The notes: generated by a model not told the origin, from the sequence alone. A stretch of DNA of 64,000 nucleotides from Aminobacterium mobile DSM 12262 (GCF_000526395.1 NZ_JAFZ01000001.1:868001-932000); one strand, 5' to 3'; positions 52,809-62,137 are shown, counted from the first letter of the stretch. Numbers and translations are program-made.

Positions 52809-54370
52809 GTTGGCAAGAACACCTTCCAGCAATGATCCTGGCCATTCCCCTTCTTGGAGCCTTTGCAACGCCTCTGTTTTCTTTAGGCGGGAAGACCCTG
52901 CGGAACGTTTGGATGGTCAGTATTTCGTTTATCACAATGATCGTGGCTTTCCTGATTTGGAGGACTGTAACGGTTAATGGCGTTCTGGTATACGTCATGG
53001 GTGCTGAGACGGCTACGTTGGCCTTACCTTCCGGAATGGCCTACCCAGTTAGAATTATTCTGGAGATAGATGCTTTCAGCGCCTTCATGGCCCTTGCCGG
53101 GTCTATTGCCTCTTTTGCGGGGGCTATGTACTCGATCCATTTCATGGATCGCTTCTCTGGCCTGAGCCGTTTTACATCTCTTTATTTCCTTCAAACAGCA
53201 GGAATGCTCGGGATGATGGTTACCGGCGACCTCTTCAACTTCTTTGTCTTTTTGGAGATATCGTCAGTGGCATCCTTTGGCTTGGTGGCTTTTTGGAGAG
53301 ACCGTCCGGAATCAGTGGAAGCCAGCTTTAAATATATGTTAGTATCCCAGCTTTCCGCTATGATGGTTCTCATCGCCATAGGCTCTCTTTATGGTCGTTA
53401 CAATGCCCTTAATATGGCTGGTATCGCTAGTATGCTCCATCTTGGAGTGGTGGAAAAATTAGTTCTGGCTTTTCTCGTTGTAGCCTTAGCCATGAAGTGT
53501 GGTGCCTTCCCCATGCATATGTGGATGCCAGACGCATATGCGGAGGCTCCGGCAGGCGTAACGTGCCTTTTAGTGGCGGTGAGCCAGGCCTCTCTCTATG
53601 GATTGATGCGTGTTTGTTATACCCTCTATGGAACCACCATGGGAAGCTCTTTTGTACCGTGGGTCATTATTGTTCTCGGAATGGCGTCCATGTTCTTTGG
53701 GGTCTCCATGGCTGTGGTACAACACGAAGTCAAGCGACTTATGGGATATCATTCCATTTCCCAGGTAGGGTACATGCTTCTGGCTCTCGGTGTGGGCTTA
53801 TTATCTCTCGGCAATCCCCAGACTATGGCAGACTACGGTTTTATGGCAATGAAGGGTGGCATCTACCACATCTTCAACTACACAATGTATAAAGGATTGC
53901 TCTTCCTTACCGCCGGATCTCTTTATTACGCTACGGGAACCCGAGATTTGGATAAACTTGGGGGCTTGGCCAGGCGGATGCCCTATACCACCTTCATGTT
54001 TGTTATAGCGGCGGCAGCGATTTCGGGCCTACCGCCCTTCAACGGTTTTGTGTCAAAGTTGCTGATCTACGAGTCAACATTTGCGCTCCATCCTTTCCTT
54101 GCCGTAGCGGCTCTTGTAACGTCTGTCCTTACTCTTGCTTCTTTTGTTAAGGTCTTTCAAACTGCCTTCCTGGGACCGGAGAAAAAATGTTATGCTTCGG
54201 TTTCTGAAGTGCCTGCGAGTATGCTTATGGGCATGGCTCTCTTGACCATCGTTATTCTTGGGCTTTCTCTCTTCCCGTCCTGGGTACTCTCCAACTTGGT
54301 TGAACCGGCAGCGAAAGCCTTGGTGGATCAGAGCGGGTATATAGGCGCTATTATGGGAGGTGGGCTATAG
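52805..54370 (+). CDS. mbhH: Mbh subunit H, MnhD/NuoN-like antiporter subunit
   Basis: Encodes 521 residues with about 14 helices. The key Glu is in FFVFLEISSVASF (TM5), the discontinuous-helix lysines are in KCGAFPMHMWMPDAYAEAP and EVKRLMGYHSISQVGY, and the late Lys is in GLPPFNGFVSK. It is the main proton/Na+ translocating subunit of the membrane arm. Confidence 0.94.
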   Translation: MSWQEHLPAMILAIPLLGAFATPLFSLGGKTLRNVWMVSISFITMIVAFLIWRTVTVNGVLVYVMGAETATLALPSGMAYPVRIILEIDAFSAFMALAGSIASFAGAMYSIHFMDRFSGLSRFTSLYFLQTAGMLGMMVTGDLFNFFVFLEISSVASFGLVAFWRDRPESVEASFKYMLVSQLSAMMVLIAIGSLYGRYNALNMAGIASMLHLGVVEKLVLAFLVVALAMKCGAFPMHMWMPDAYAEAPAGVTCLLVAVSQASLYGLMRVCYTLYGTTMGSSFVPWVIIVLGMASMFFGVSMAVVQHEVKRLMGYHSISQVGYMLLALGVGLLSLGNPQTMADYGFMAMKGGIYHIFNYTMYKGLLFLTAGSLYYATGTRDLDKLGGLARRMPYTTFMFVIAAAAISGLPPFNGFVSKLLIYESTFALHPFLAVAALVTSVLTLASFVKVFQTAFLGPEKKCYASVSEVPASMLMGMALLTIVILGLSLFPSWVLSNLVEPAAKALVDQSGYIGAIMGGGL

Positions 54371-54711
54371 TGTGGAGTAAAGTCTATTCAGGATTTGGAT
54401 ACTGGGACGTGATCTCTTGGCTCATCTTCTTCTTAATCGCGTCTTTCTTCGCCCTTTGGCTTCGCTCTCTTGGAAGGCGGGATTATAAAGAAGGAACGGA
54501 ACAAGATGAGATTTATTGGTCCGGGAACCCAGTTCCGGAAGACGGATCTGAGATTACGGTACCGGCAAGTTCTGCCTATTGGGGATTTAGGAAAGCTCTT
54601 GAATCCTATTATTCGATTTTAACGAACATTCACAGTGGTCACATGAGAGACTATGTAGGGTACTTTGTAATAACAGCTGCTGTGATTGCTGCGTTGATCC
54701 TCATAGTGTAG
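54370..54711 (+). CDS. mbhI: Mbh subunit I
   Basis: Encodes 113 residues from GTG sharing one base with the previous stop. Two helices flank a hydrophilic middle (YWSGNPVPEDG). Homologous to MbhI, the subunit linking the antiporter module to the hydrogenase module. Confidence 0.85.
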   Translation: MWSKVYSGFGYWDVISWLIFFLIASFFALWLRSLGRRDYKEGTEQDEIYWSGNPVPEDGSEITVPASSAYWGFRKALESYYSILTNIHSGHMRDYVGYFVITAAVIAALILIV

Positions 54712-54722
54712 GAGGCGGGAAA

Positions 54723-55187
54723 ATGAGGCTGGATAAATATCTGGAAGTACTGCCTAAATCTCTGTGGGTTATGACCTGCAACTCAGGTTCATGTAATGGC
54801 TGTGATATAGAGATAGTGGCGACCATTAGTCCACGTTACGATATAGAGCGTTTCGGCATGAAGCTGGTGGGAACGCCGCGCCATGCCGACGTTTTGCTTG
54901 TAACTGGTCCTGTTACAAAGTACATGAAAGATCGCTTGCTTCGAATTTATCACCAGATGCCCGACCCGAAAGTGGTTATAGTGGTGGGCAACTGCGGTGC
55001 GTCAGGGGACGTTTTCTATAAATCCTATAACCTTGAAGGCCCCGTGGATAATGTTCTTCCCGTAGATGTGTATGTTCACGGATGTCCGCCTCGCCCGGAA
55101 GCCATTATTGAAGGTGTGACAAAAGCTGTTTTAAAGCTTGAGGCGAAGCGTGAAGAGTTGCTGAAGGCAGGTGTGGAAAAACCATGA
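54723..55187 (+). CDS. mbhJ: Mbh subunit J, [NiFe]-hydrogenase small subunit (NuoB-like)
   Basis: Encodes 154 residues. Iron-sulfur ligands: CNSGSCNGCDIE (C24 and C27 of the cluster set), VVGNCGASGD and VHGCPPRPEA give the four-Cys site of the cluster next to the Ni-Fe centre. Cytoplasmic peripheral arm. Confidence 0.94.
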   Translation: MRLDKYLEVLPKSLWVMTCNSGSCNGCDIEIVATISPRYDIERFGMKLVGTPRHADVLLVTGPVTKYMKDRLLRIYHQMPDPKVVIVVGNCGASGDVFYKSYNLEGPVDNVLPVDVYVHGCPPRPEAIIEGVTKAVLKLEAKREELLKAGVEKP

Positions 55188-55729
55188 AGATCCCTCATGA
55201 TTACGTGCAAAATAGCATAACAACTGAAGAGGTTGTAGCCTCTCTTCGAAAAAACTTCGGCGACGGTGTGGTTGTAGATGTGCGGGAACATCGGGCAGGG
55301 AAAGATCAGGCCCTCTCTTTTTCGCAGTTATGGCTTGCCATTGATCGTGATAAGTTCCTTGATCTTGTTGAAACTCTTTTTACATTCGACTTCCTGCATT
55401 TCCATATCATCTCTGGCAACGATGATGGTGATGTCATCACTTTGAACTATCATTTCACTCTTTTCCGCAGTGCGGGCCGTGGAAAACGCCTCGGCGTAAC
55501 AGTGAGCGTGTCTGTTCCTAAAAATGATCTCACCATGCCATCTTTATACAACCAAATTCCTGGAGTGGAATATAGCGAGCGGGAGATGCGAGAAATGCTC
55601 GGCGTTGATTTCGACGGTCTTCAGAATAAGGCCTTGATCTTTTTACCTGAAGATTGGGATGAATCTATTAAACCGTGGCGTCGAGATGAAACGGGACCAC
55701 AGCCTGAAGATATTCGTGAGCTCTCGTAG
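55184..55729 (+). CDS. mbhK: Mbh subunit K, NuoC-like
   Basis: Encodes 181 residues; overlaps the previous stop by 4 bp. The ending part PGVEYSEREMREMLGVDFDG matches the NuoC/30-kDa subunit motif. Structural subunit of the peripheral arm. Confidence 0.9.
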   Translation: MKIPHDYVQNSITTEEVVASLRKNFGDGVVVDVREHRAGKDQALSFSQLWLAIDRDKFLDLVETLFTFDFLHFHIISGNDDGDVITLNYHFTLFRSAGRGKRLGVTVSVSVPKNDLTMPSLYNQIPGVEYSEREMREMLGVDFDGLQNKALIFLPEDWDESIKPWRRDETGPQPEDIRELS

Positions 55730-55740
55730 GAGGATAAATC

Positions 55741-56979
55741 ATGGCGAAGGAGAAAGTCCATACATATAAAGTACCTATCGGACCAGTGCATGTGGGATTA
55801 AAAGAACCGATCACGGCCTGGCTTGATCTTGATGGAGAAAAAATTATAGACGCCCGGGTTCGGCCGGGGGCCATTCATCGTGGCATTGAATATATGGCAA
55901 GAGACCGAAACCCCATTCAGGTAATATATCTCGCTGAGAGGATTTGTGGCATCTGTTCTTTCAGCCATATAACGGCTTTTCTTAGAGCGGTGGAAGACGC
56001 GGCGAACATACAAGTTCCTCCAAGAGCTCAATATATTCGCTCTCTTGTTCTTGAACTTGAAAGAATCCACTCCCACACATTATGGGCTGGAGTGGCCTGT
56101 TATTCCATAGGTTTCGACTCGGCCTTCCATTTAGGAATGCTTTTGAGAGAGAAGGTCATGGATGTTTTAGAGTGTTACACCGGAAATAGAGTGAACTATG
56201 GGGTAGGGACGGTAGGGGGGGTACGTTGGGACATAACGCCCGACGTGGTAAAAGTAATAAAGGAGATGGTGGCATACTACCGCAATGAACTTGGGGCTTT
56301 TTACGATGTAGTAACAGAAGACCCTGTGGCTAAGGCACGTATGAGACATGTGGGGGTTCTTACATACGAAGAAGCTATGCGCTACTGTGCGCTAGGCCCT
56401 ACCGCTCGAGCCAGTGGTGTCAGATGTGACCTTCGTTGGTCTGCCCCCTACGAAGCATACGCAGATCTAGATGTGGTGCCTATCGTTCCTCAAGATTATT
56501 TTGGAGAAGTTCATGGAGATGTTTTTGATCGTTTCCTTGTTCGAGTGCTGGAGCTCTACCAATCTTTGGACATTATAGAAAAAATTATTGACGGACTCCC
56601 TGAGGGAGATATTGTTTTTGAGAAGAACTTAGTAAAAGTCCTCAATATTTTGAAAGCGGCGGATGGTATTGGCTGGAGTTGCATCGAAGCTCCTCGTGGT
56701 GATGATACCCACGTTATCCGCCTTAAAGGCGGAGATGAGCATGTTTTTTGGTGGAAAGTTCGAGCTCCTACCTACGCTAATGCCGTCTCATGGCCTCTCA
56801 TGTTCCGAGGTAATGAATTAGCCGATGCTCCTCTCATTATCAATAGTGTCGATCCTTGTATTTCCTGCATGGAACGGACCCTTGTAACTGGTTGTAGTCA
56901 TAAGGCGGGACAGGTCTACTCGAAAAATCAGCTTTTGGAAATGTGCAGAGATAAGACGAGGAGGCTGAGGATGGCATGA
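55741..56979 (+). CDS. mbhL: Mbh subunit L, [NiFe]-hydrogenase large catalytic subunit
   Basis: Encodes 412 residues. Both Ni-Fe ligand pairs are present: RICGICSFSH (C69, C72) and DPCISC (C373, C376). This means it should be a genuine H2-forming hydrogenase rather than a cysteine-poor complex I (NuoD) or sulfur-reductase relative. VWWKVRAPTY and GTVGGVRWD further match the large subunit. A 33-residue tail follows the last motif. Confidence 0.96.
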   Translation: MAKEKVHTYKVPIGPVHVGLKEPITAWLDLDGEKIIDARVRPGAIHRGIEYMARDRNPIQVIYLAERICGICSFSHITAFLRAVEDAANIQVPPRAQYIRSLVLELERIHSHTLWAGVACYSIGFDSAFHLGMLLREKVMDVLECYTGNRVNYGVGTVGGVRWDITPDVVKVIKEMVAYYRNELGAFYDVVTEDPVAKARMRHVGVLTYEEAMRYCALGPTARASGVRCDLRWSAPYEAYADLDVVPIVPQDYFGEVHGDVFDRFLVRVLELYQSLDIIEKIIDGLPEGDIVFEKNLVKVLNILKAADGIGWSCIEAPRGDDTHVIRLKGGDEHVFWWKVRAPTYANAVSWPLMFRGNELADAPLIINSVDPCISCMERTLVTGCSHKAGQVYSKNQLLEMCRDKTRRLRMA

Positions 56980-57971
56980 TTATCAACTTTGTTATGAAGC
57001 TTGTAGCAGGCATGGCTCTCATGTTGCTCGTTTCGGTGGTAGCCATTTTATTTGATGGAGCAGACCGAGTGATTCATGCTCGTATGCAACGTCGCTGGGG
57101 GCCGCCCCTCTTTCAGCCTTTTTACGATATTTTGAAGTTGCTGGGAAAAGAGAACATCGTTCCACGCAGAGCGGTGAAGTGGGCTTTTAACGGCGCACCG
57201 TGGTTTGCCGTGGCTACTATGTTACTGATATTTCTTTACATTCCTATAGGTTCGCTGCCTCCTATCCTGGGAACAGAAGGGGATATGATCCTCGTTATCT
57301 ATCTTCTCAGTCTTTCGGGAGTTGCCATGGCCGTAGGCGGCTTCGCCAGTGGAAACCCTATAGCTAACGTAGGGGCTCAACGCGAAATGATCCTCATGAT
57401 GAGCTACGAGCTTCCCTTGGCAGTAGTGGCGACAACCATGGCATGGGTTGCGTATAAACATGGGGTCCCTGGTCAGCCATTTAGCTTGGAAACGTTTATA
57501 GGAGTGCCCATGTGGGGAATTGTAGGGAAGATGGGCTTGCTGGGCCTCCTCTGTCTGCTTGTTGCCTTGACACTGGTTGTGCCTGGCGAAACAGGCAAGG
57601 GTTTCATGGACATTCCGGAAGCGAAAACTGAAATATTGGAAGGGCTTATTATTGAATATTCCGGAACGAATTTGGCATTGCTCAAAATAACCTTTGCTTT
57701 AAGAGCATTGGCATTGTCGGCTATTATTGTATCTCTGTTCTTGCCATGGTCTGTGGGGCGTCTTGTGAATCTCTCTGGTCCCACCCTTTTCATTGTGGAT
57801 TTCCTGTGTTTCTGGGTAAAGGTTTTCGTTGTCCAGGTTTTGGGAGTCACCTTTATTCGCACAGCTTTCGGGCGGCTCAAAATATGGCAGGCTTCACGAT
57901 TTTATTGGATAAATGTAGCGGGGTTGTCTTTGGCAGGAATGGTTCTTGTGTCCATTGACGTGATGCTTTAG
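56976..57971 (+). CDS. mbhM: Mbh subunit M, NuoH-like
   Basis: Encodes 331 residues with about eight helices; 4-bp overlap with the previous gene. QRRWGPPLFQPFYDILKLLGKE and ETGKGFMDIPEAKTEILEGLIIEYSG are the NuoH/HycD signature loops. It couples the catalytic arm to the membrane arm. Confidence 0.94.
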   Translation: MIINFVMKLVAGMALMLLVSVVAILFDGADRVIHARMQRRWGPPLFQPFYDILKLLGKENIVPRRAVKWAFNGAPWFAVATMLLIFLYIPIGSLPPILGTEGDMILVIYLLSLSGVAMAVGGFASGNPIANVGAQREMILMMSYELPLAVVATTMAWVAYKHGVPGQPFSLETFIGVPMWGIVGKMGLLGLLCLLVALTLVVPGETGKGFMDIPEAKTEILEGLIIEYSGTNLALLKITFALRALALSAIIVSLFLPWSVGRLVNLSGPTLFIVDFLCFWVKVFVVQVLGVTFIRTAFGRLKIWQASRFYWINVAGLSLAGMVLVSIDVML

Positions 57972-57987
57972 GGGAGGGAGCCATTTT

Positions 57988-58764
57988 ATGTTGAACAGAA
58001 TGTCTTTACAACTTTTGCGGCAATGGGTCGATCGTATTTTTACGAACCCCTTCCCCCTCTCGTCTATGCCAGATTCTCTTTCAGAAACTATGAAAGAAGT
58101 AGAGACGGGGAAGGTCTCCATCCATCCACCAATAGAGCCGAAAGGGTATTTTAGAGGTCGGCTGGACTACGATAAAGCTCGTTGTATCGGGTGCAGGCTT
58201 TGTGTGCGAGTATGCCCGGCAAATGCCACCGAGTTTTTACCAGACGAGAAAAAAATACAGATACATACTGACCGTTGTTGTTTTTGCGCTCAATGTACGG
58301 AAATTTGTCCGGTAAAATGTCTGTCTATGTCGAGGGAGTTCTTAATCTCTTCATACGATCGAAAAGAACAAATAGTAGTGGATTCCGGCTCGCCTCAGAA
58401 GGAAGAGAAGGTTGAGGCTGAAAAAAGGCAGGCAGATCAGCGGGAAGAAGCGAAGCAATCGAAGCAGCAGGAACAGCCAGAACAGCCAGAAGAACCATCT
58501 CAATCGAAGCAGCCAGAATTGCCAGAATCAGCCCGGCAGGAACAGTCTATGCCGCCAAAACAATTGGAGCAATCAGGGCAAGGCCAGCCGGAACGGCCTG
58601 AAGAATTACTGGAAGAAGATCCACCTACACCTTCTGCGAAGGAAGAACTTTCTCCGAAGGGCAAAAAACAGGATATTCGGTCTGGGGCTTCTTTTGAAAA
58701 TAAGGACAGTAAGAAGAAAAGAAAAAGAAAGAATAACAATCATAATAGCAACAATAATAAATAA
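57988..58764 (+). CDS. mbhN: Mbh subunit N, NuoI-like ferredoxin with long charged tail
   Basis: Encodes 258 residues. Two [4Fe-4S] motifs are intact: CIGCRLCVRVCP and CCFCAQCTEICP. Residues after about 128 form a Gln/Glu/Pro/Lys-rich low-complexity tail ending in a KKKRKRKNNNHNSNNNK-type stretch; usual MbhN proteins stop soon after the second cluster motif. The GC content and codons of the tail match the operon. It should accept electrons from reduced ferredoxin. Confidence 0.92.
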   Translation: MLNRMSLQLLRQWVDRIFTNPFPLSSMPDSLSETMKEVETGKVSIHPPIEPKGYFRGRLDYDKARCIGCRLCVRVCPANATEFLPDEKKIQIHTDRCCFCAQCTEICPVKCLSMSREFLISSYDRKEQIVVDSGSPQKEEKVEAEKRQADQREEAKQSKQQEQPEQPEEPSQSKQPELPESARQEQSMPPKQLEQSGQGQPERPEELLEEDPPTPSAKEELSPKGKKQDIRSGASFENKDSKKKRKRKNNNHNSNNNK

Positions 58765-58768
58765 ACAG

Positions 58769-58866
58769 GAAGGGACTCTGCTTAAAGTGCATCTCCACCA
58801 AACGCTGGATTTCCCCCCAGCTTTTAGGATGCTGTACAGCTTTGCAAAAGAGAGTCCCTTTCTTTA
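58769..58866. terminator. Long hairpin between mbhN and gltX
   Basis: AAGGGACTCT (58770-58779) pairs with AGAGTCCCTT (58851-58860) and is followed by TCTTT. About 70 nt lie between the arms, including the palindrome GCTGTACAGC. Shared by the convergent genes. Confidence 0.6.
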
Positions 58867-58877
58867 TGGTCTATATT

Positions 58878-60194
58878 CTATTCTACGAGATCGTAGTGAG
58901 CGAGGCGTCGCTGGACCTCGTCTTTCCCAAGATGCCGGGCTACCTCGAAAATGCCGGGGCTCACCTTTACGCCAGTGAGAACCCATCGTAAGGGCATAGC
59001 CAAAATCTTCATCTTTACGTTTTTCTCTTCAGACCATTTCCTGGCAAATTCTTCCATAGCTTCATCTGTCCATGGTTCTAAGGTAAGAAGATCGCTATAA
59101 AAAACTTTAAGAAGTGCCTTATGCTCTTCCGTAAGATCGCTTCCATCATAACGAGCTTTTACAGGCTCGAAGGAAACAAAATAATCGGAATACTCCGCAA
59201 GCTCTTTTGTGGTGCGGCCCCGTCCCCCCATAAGTTCCAGGGCTTCAGCGAGGTATTTCTTGTCATGGCTATCCACTGGCAATCCAGCCTCTCGCCAGAA
59301 AGGTTCCACCATTTCGAGGCGTACCATGGGATCCAGCTCTTTAAGATGTTCCTGATTAATAAAGTTCAGCTTATCCATATCAAAAACAGCGGCCCGTTTG
59401 TTCACTCGTGAGAGATCAAAGGCGTCTATAGCTTCTTGTCGAGAGAAAACCTCTTTATCGTCGCCTACAGACCACCCGAGAAGAGCAAGAAAATTGAAGA
59501 CGGAGTTAGGCATATATCCCATGTCTCTGTACTCATAAACACTTGTGGCGCCATGGCGTTTAGAGAGTTTTTTCTTGTCTTTTCCCAAAATCATAGGGAG
59601 GTGTGCAAACTGAGGTTCTTCCCATCCAAGAGCCTTATAGATAAGAAGCTGCTTGGGAGTGTTAGAGATATGATCTTCTCCGCGAATGACATAATTAATG
59701 CCCATAGTATAGTCGTCAACAACAACAGCGTAGTTATAGGTGGGCATGCCGTCACTTTTTATCATGACAATATCTTTTAGAGTTTCACTTCTCACTTCAA
59801 TATGACCATATACAATATCGTTAAATGTGAGAGTTAAACCCTCTGGGACTTTATAGATAACAGCCGGGCCATCAGTGTATGCTTTCCCTTCATCGAGAAG
59901 TTGCTGGGCATATTTATTGTATATTTCAAGGCGTTCCGATTGCCGATAAGGTCCACAGGGCCCTCCAATATCTGGGCCTTCGTCCCAATCGAGGCCGAGC
60001 CATTTCATTCCAGCCATAATAGTATCTTCATACTCTTTCGTGGAACGTTCTCGGTCAGTATCTTCGATACGGAGAATGAATTTTCCTCCTGTATGTCTGG
60101 CCCAGAGCCAGTTAAACAATGCCGTATGTCCCCCTCCTATATGGAGTGCTCCAGTAGGGCTGGGGGCAAAACGGACACGAACCTCTTTATCCAT
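58878..60194 (-). CDS. gltX: Glutamate--tRNA ligase, short form
   Basis: Encodes 438 residues, about 30-50 shorter than most bacterial GluRS. HIGGGHTAL (residues 18-26) and KLSKRHG (about 222) are the two class I synthetase signatures. Between EGKAYTDG and VIYKVPEG the usual Cys-bearing, zinc-binding-type insertion (CFCTPEEL...RC) is missing; the frame is open and no frameshift is apparent. Charging of tRNA-Glu, and perhaps tRNA-Gln in indirect pathways, is the expected role. Downstream it is convergent with mbhN. Confidence 0.96.
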   Translation of the reverse strand: MDKEVRVRFAPSPTGALHIGGGHTALFNWLWARHTGGKFILRIEDTDRERSTKEYEDTIMAGMKWLGLDWDEGPDIGGPCGPYRQSERLEIYNKYAQQLLDEGKAYTDGPAVIYKVPEGLTLTFNDIVYGHIEVRSETLKDIVMIKSDGMPTYNYAVVVDDYTMGINYVIRGEDHISNTPKQLLIYKALGWEEPQFAHLPMILGKDKKKLSKRHGATSVYEYRDMGYMPNSVFNFLALLGWSVGDDKEVFSRQEAIDAFDLSRVNKRAAVFDMDKLNFINQEHLKELDPMVRLEMVEPFWREAGLPVDSHDKKYLAEALELMGGRGRTTKELAEYSDYFVSFEPVKARYDGSDLTEEHKALLKVFYSDLLTLEPWTDEAMEEFARKWSEEKNVKMKILAMPLRWVLTGVKVSPGIFEVARHLGKDEVQRRLAHYDLVE

Positions 60195-60511
60195 TTTCAG
60201 GATTCCTCCTTGTGTCTAATGTCCATTAACGCAGCTATTATACATGTTCTGGAATGAAATAGGGGAGAGAAGCATGCCATAAGGTTGGTATCTTTCTTTA
60301 GTAGTGTCGCTACGTGTCGCCGAAGACGCCTAATGCCGCCGACGATGTCTCCATGAGGTCGGCATCTCTCTTTAGCAGTCTTGCTTCATCTCTATAAAGC
60401 TCCTTCTAATTTCCATGAAAGTTATTTGGATTATAAGGTATTATAACTATAAGAAAGTACGATTACAGATGATTATTCGAAAGAAATATTTATGTAGGGG
60501 GCTTTCGTACG
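60195..60511. other. Divergent spacer between gltX and the pyrophosphatase gene
   Basis: Contains a direct repeat (60282/60356, offset 74 bp) and an AT-rich stretch from about 60400 that presumably holds the pyrophosphatase promoter. AGGGGG near 60496 is its ribosome site. No gene seen. Confidence 0.5.
60282..60390. repeat. Direct repeat, 74-bp offset
   Basis: AGGTTGGTATCTTTCTTTAG (60282) and AGGTCGGCATCTCTCTTTAG (60356) match at 16 of 20 positions; the similarity continues as (T/C)AGT(G/C)T. Confidence 0.75.
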
Positions 60512-62137
60512 ATGAAACCGATTTATGTGTTGGGGCATCAAAACCCCGATACAGACTCTATCTGTTCCGCCATAGCGTATAGCTATTATAAAAATACACT
60601 CACTTCTCAAGAGAGCTGCTATGAACCAGTGAGGCTTGGACCTATTAATAATGAAACCCGATTTGTTCTCAATCACTTTAACATGCCGGTCCCGGCTCTT
60701 TTAGAGAATGTTTATGCCCAGCTTTCTGATATAGCCTACGACACTCCTTTGAATATAAGAGAGAGCGCTCCGTTGTCGGAAGTATGGCATATTATGATGG
60801 AGAATAATATAAAGACAGTTAATATCGTGGATGAAGATTTTTCCTTCGTGGGGCTCGTAACGTTAGGGGATATAGCGAAGGCAAGCCTGGAAATTTCTCA
60901 CGATTTCTCAGAGTTCAATGTCCCTTTACAAAATATAGTGGAAACCCTCAGTGGCGAAGTAATCTATGATTCCGGCAATAATTTTTGTGGCAACGTTTCC
61001 GTAGCGGCCATGAAAATTGAGGATGTGGAGACTCGCTTGATAAAAGGGAGCCTGATTATAGTGGGGAGCCGAAAGGATGTGCAATTACTAGCTCTCCAAA
61101 AAGGGGTCAATACTCTTGTCTTGACAGGCGATGCTCTCGTGACGGAAGAGGTTTTGGAGCTGGCTCGGGCGAATAACGTGAATCTTGTAAAAGTGCCTCA
61201 CGATACCTTTACAGCCGCCAAGCTTTTAAATTTGAGCGTTCCTGTTCATTATGTAGCAAAAACTAAGGGGTTAGTGACTTTTAATATTGATGACTACGTT
61301 GATGACGTAAAAGAGGCTCTTTTGAAATATAAATATCGTTACTTTCCCGTGCTGAGCAACAAGAAAACGGTTGGGATGCTTGCCCGCCGGCATATATTGG
61401 AGTTTGTCGGAAAAAATGTTGTTCTTGTAGATCATAACGAAACAGCTCAATCTGTAGAGGGGCTTGAGCAAGCGCAAATATTAGAAATTATAGATCATCA
61501 TAGAATAGGCAGTATAGAGACAGCACAGCCTATCATTTTTGTAAATCGTCCGGTAGGGTGTACTGCCACTATTATCTATAATTTGTATAAAGAAAATAAC
61601 ATCCCTATCCTCCCAAATATTGCAGGTCTTATGTGTGCTGCCATCCTATCTGATACGTTGATGTTTAAATCCCCCACCTGTACCTCTGAGGATGTTCGTT
61701 CAGCTCAGGAACTTGCTCAAATCGCTGGTATTGAACTCGAGGATTTTGCTCGGTCCATGTTTGTGGCGGGAACATCTCTTGGGGGAAAGACAGCGAAAGA
61801 AATTTTTTATACAGACTTCAAGAGTTTCCCGGTAGGGGATTATAAAATTGGCGTAAGTCAAGTGAATATATATAACACAAAACTGGGCTCCTTAAAGGAC
61901 GACATCATCGCTTTTATGCAAGAGCTCCAGGTAGAGGGGGACTACGACATCCTTCTATTAATGTTGACTGATGTCCTTAACGAAGGATCAGAGTTTTTGT
62001 ACGTAGGAAGTCATGTGGAGGTCCTTTCCAGGGCTTTCGGTATCCCTATTGCGGGGGAGAGTTTCTTTCTTCCCCATGTGGTTTCGAGAAAAAAGCAAGT
62101 TATACCCCAGCTTATATCGGCTCTTCGTTCCTTGTAG
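60512..62137 (+). CDS. ppaC: Family II (manganese-dependent) inorganic pyrophosphatase with CBS domains
   Basis: Encodes 541 residues. The DHH domain has GHQNPDTDSICSA at the N-terminus, VLVDHNE at about 312 and the DHHRIGS motif near 330; the DHHA2 domain follows (VSQVNIYNTK and RKK near the end). Between the N-terminal motif and about residue 290 lie a split CBS pair and a DRTGG-like domain, giving the 'CBS-PPase' architecture that is regulated by adenine nucleotides. It hydrolyses pyrophosphate to drive biosynthesis. Confidence 0.95.
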   Translation: MKPIYVLGHQNPDTDSICSAIAYSYYKNTLTSQESCYEPVRLGPINNETRFVLNHFNMPVPALLENVYAQLSDIAYDTPLNIRESAPLSEVWHIMMENNIKTVNIVDEDFSFVGLVTLGDIAKASLEISHDFSEFNVPLQNIVETLSGEVIYDSGNNFCGNVSVAAMKIEDVETRLIKGSLIIVGSRKDVQLLALQKGVNTLVLTGDALVTEEVLELARANNVNLVKVPHDTFTAAKLLNLSVPVHYVAKTKGLVTFNIDDYVDDVKEALLKYKYRYFPVLSNKKTVGMLARRHILEFVGKNVVLVDHNETAQSVEGLEQAQILEIIDHHRIGSIETAQPIIFVNRPVGCTATIIYNLYKENNIPILPNIAGLMCAAILSDTLMFKSPTCTSEDVRSAQELAQIAGIELEDFARSMFVAGTSLGGKTAKEIFYTDFKSFPVGDYKIGVSQVNIYNTKLGSLKDDIIAFMQELQVEGDYDILLLMLTDVLNEGSEFLYVGSHVEVLSRAFGIPIAGESFFLPHVVSRKKQVIPQLISALRSL

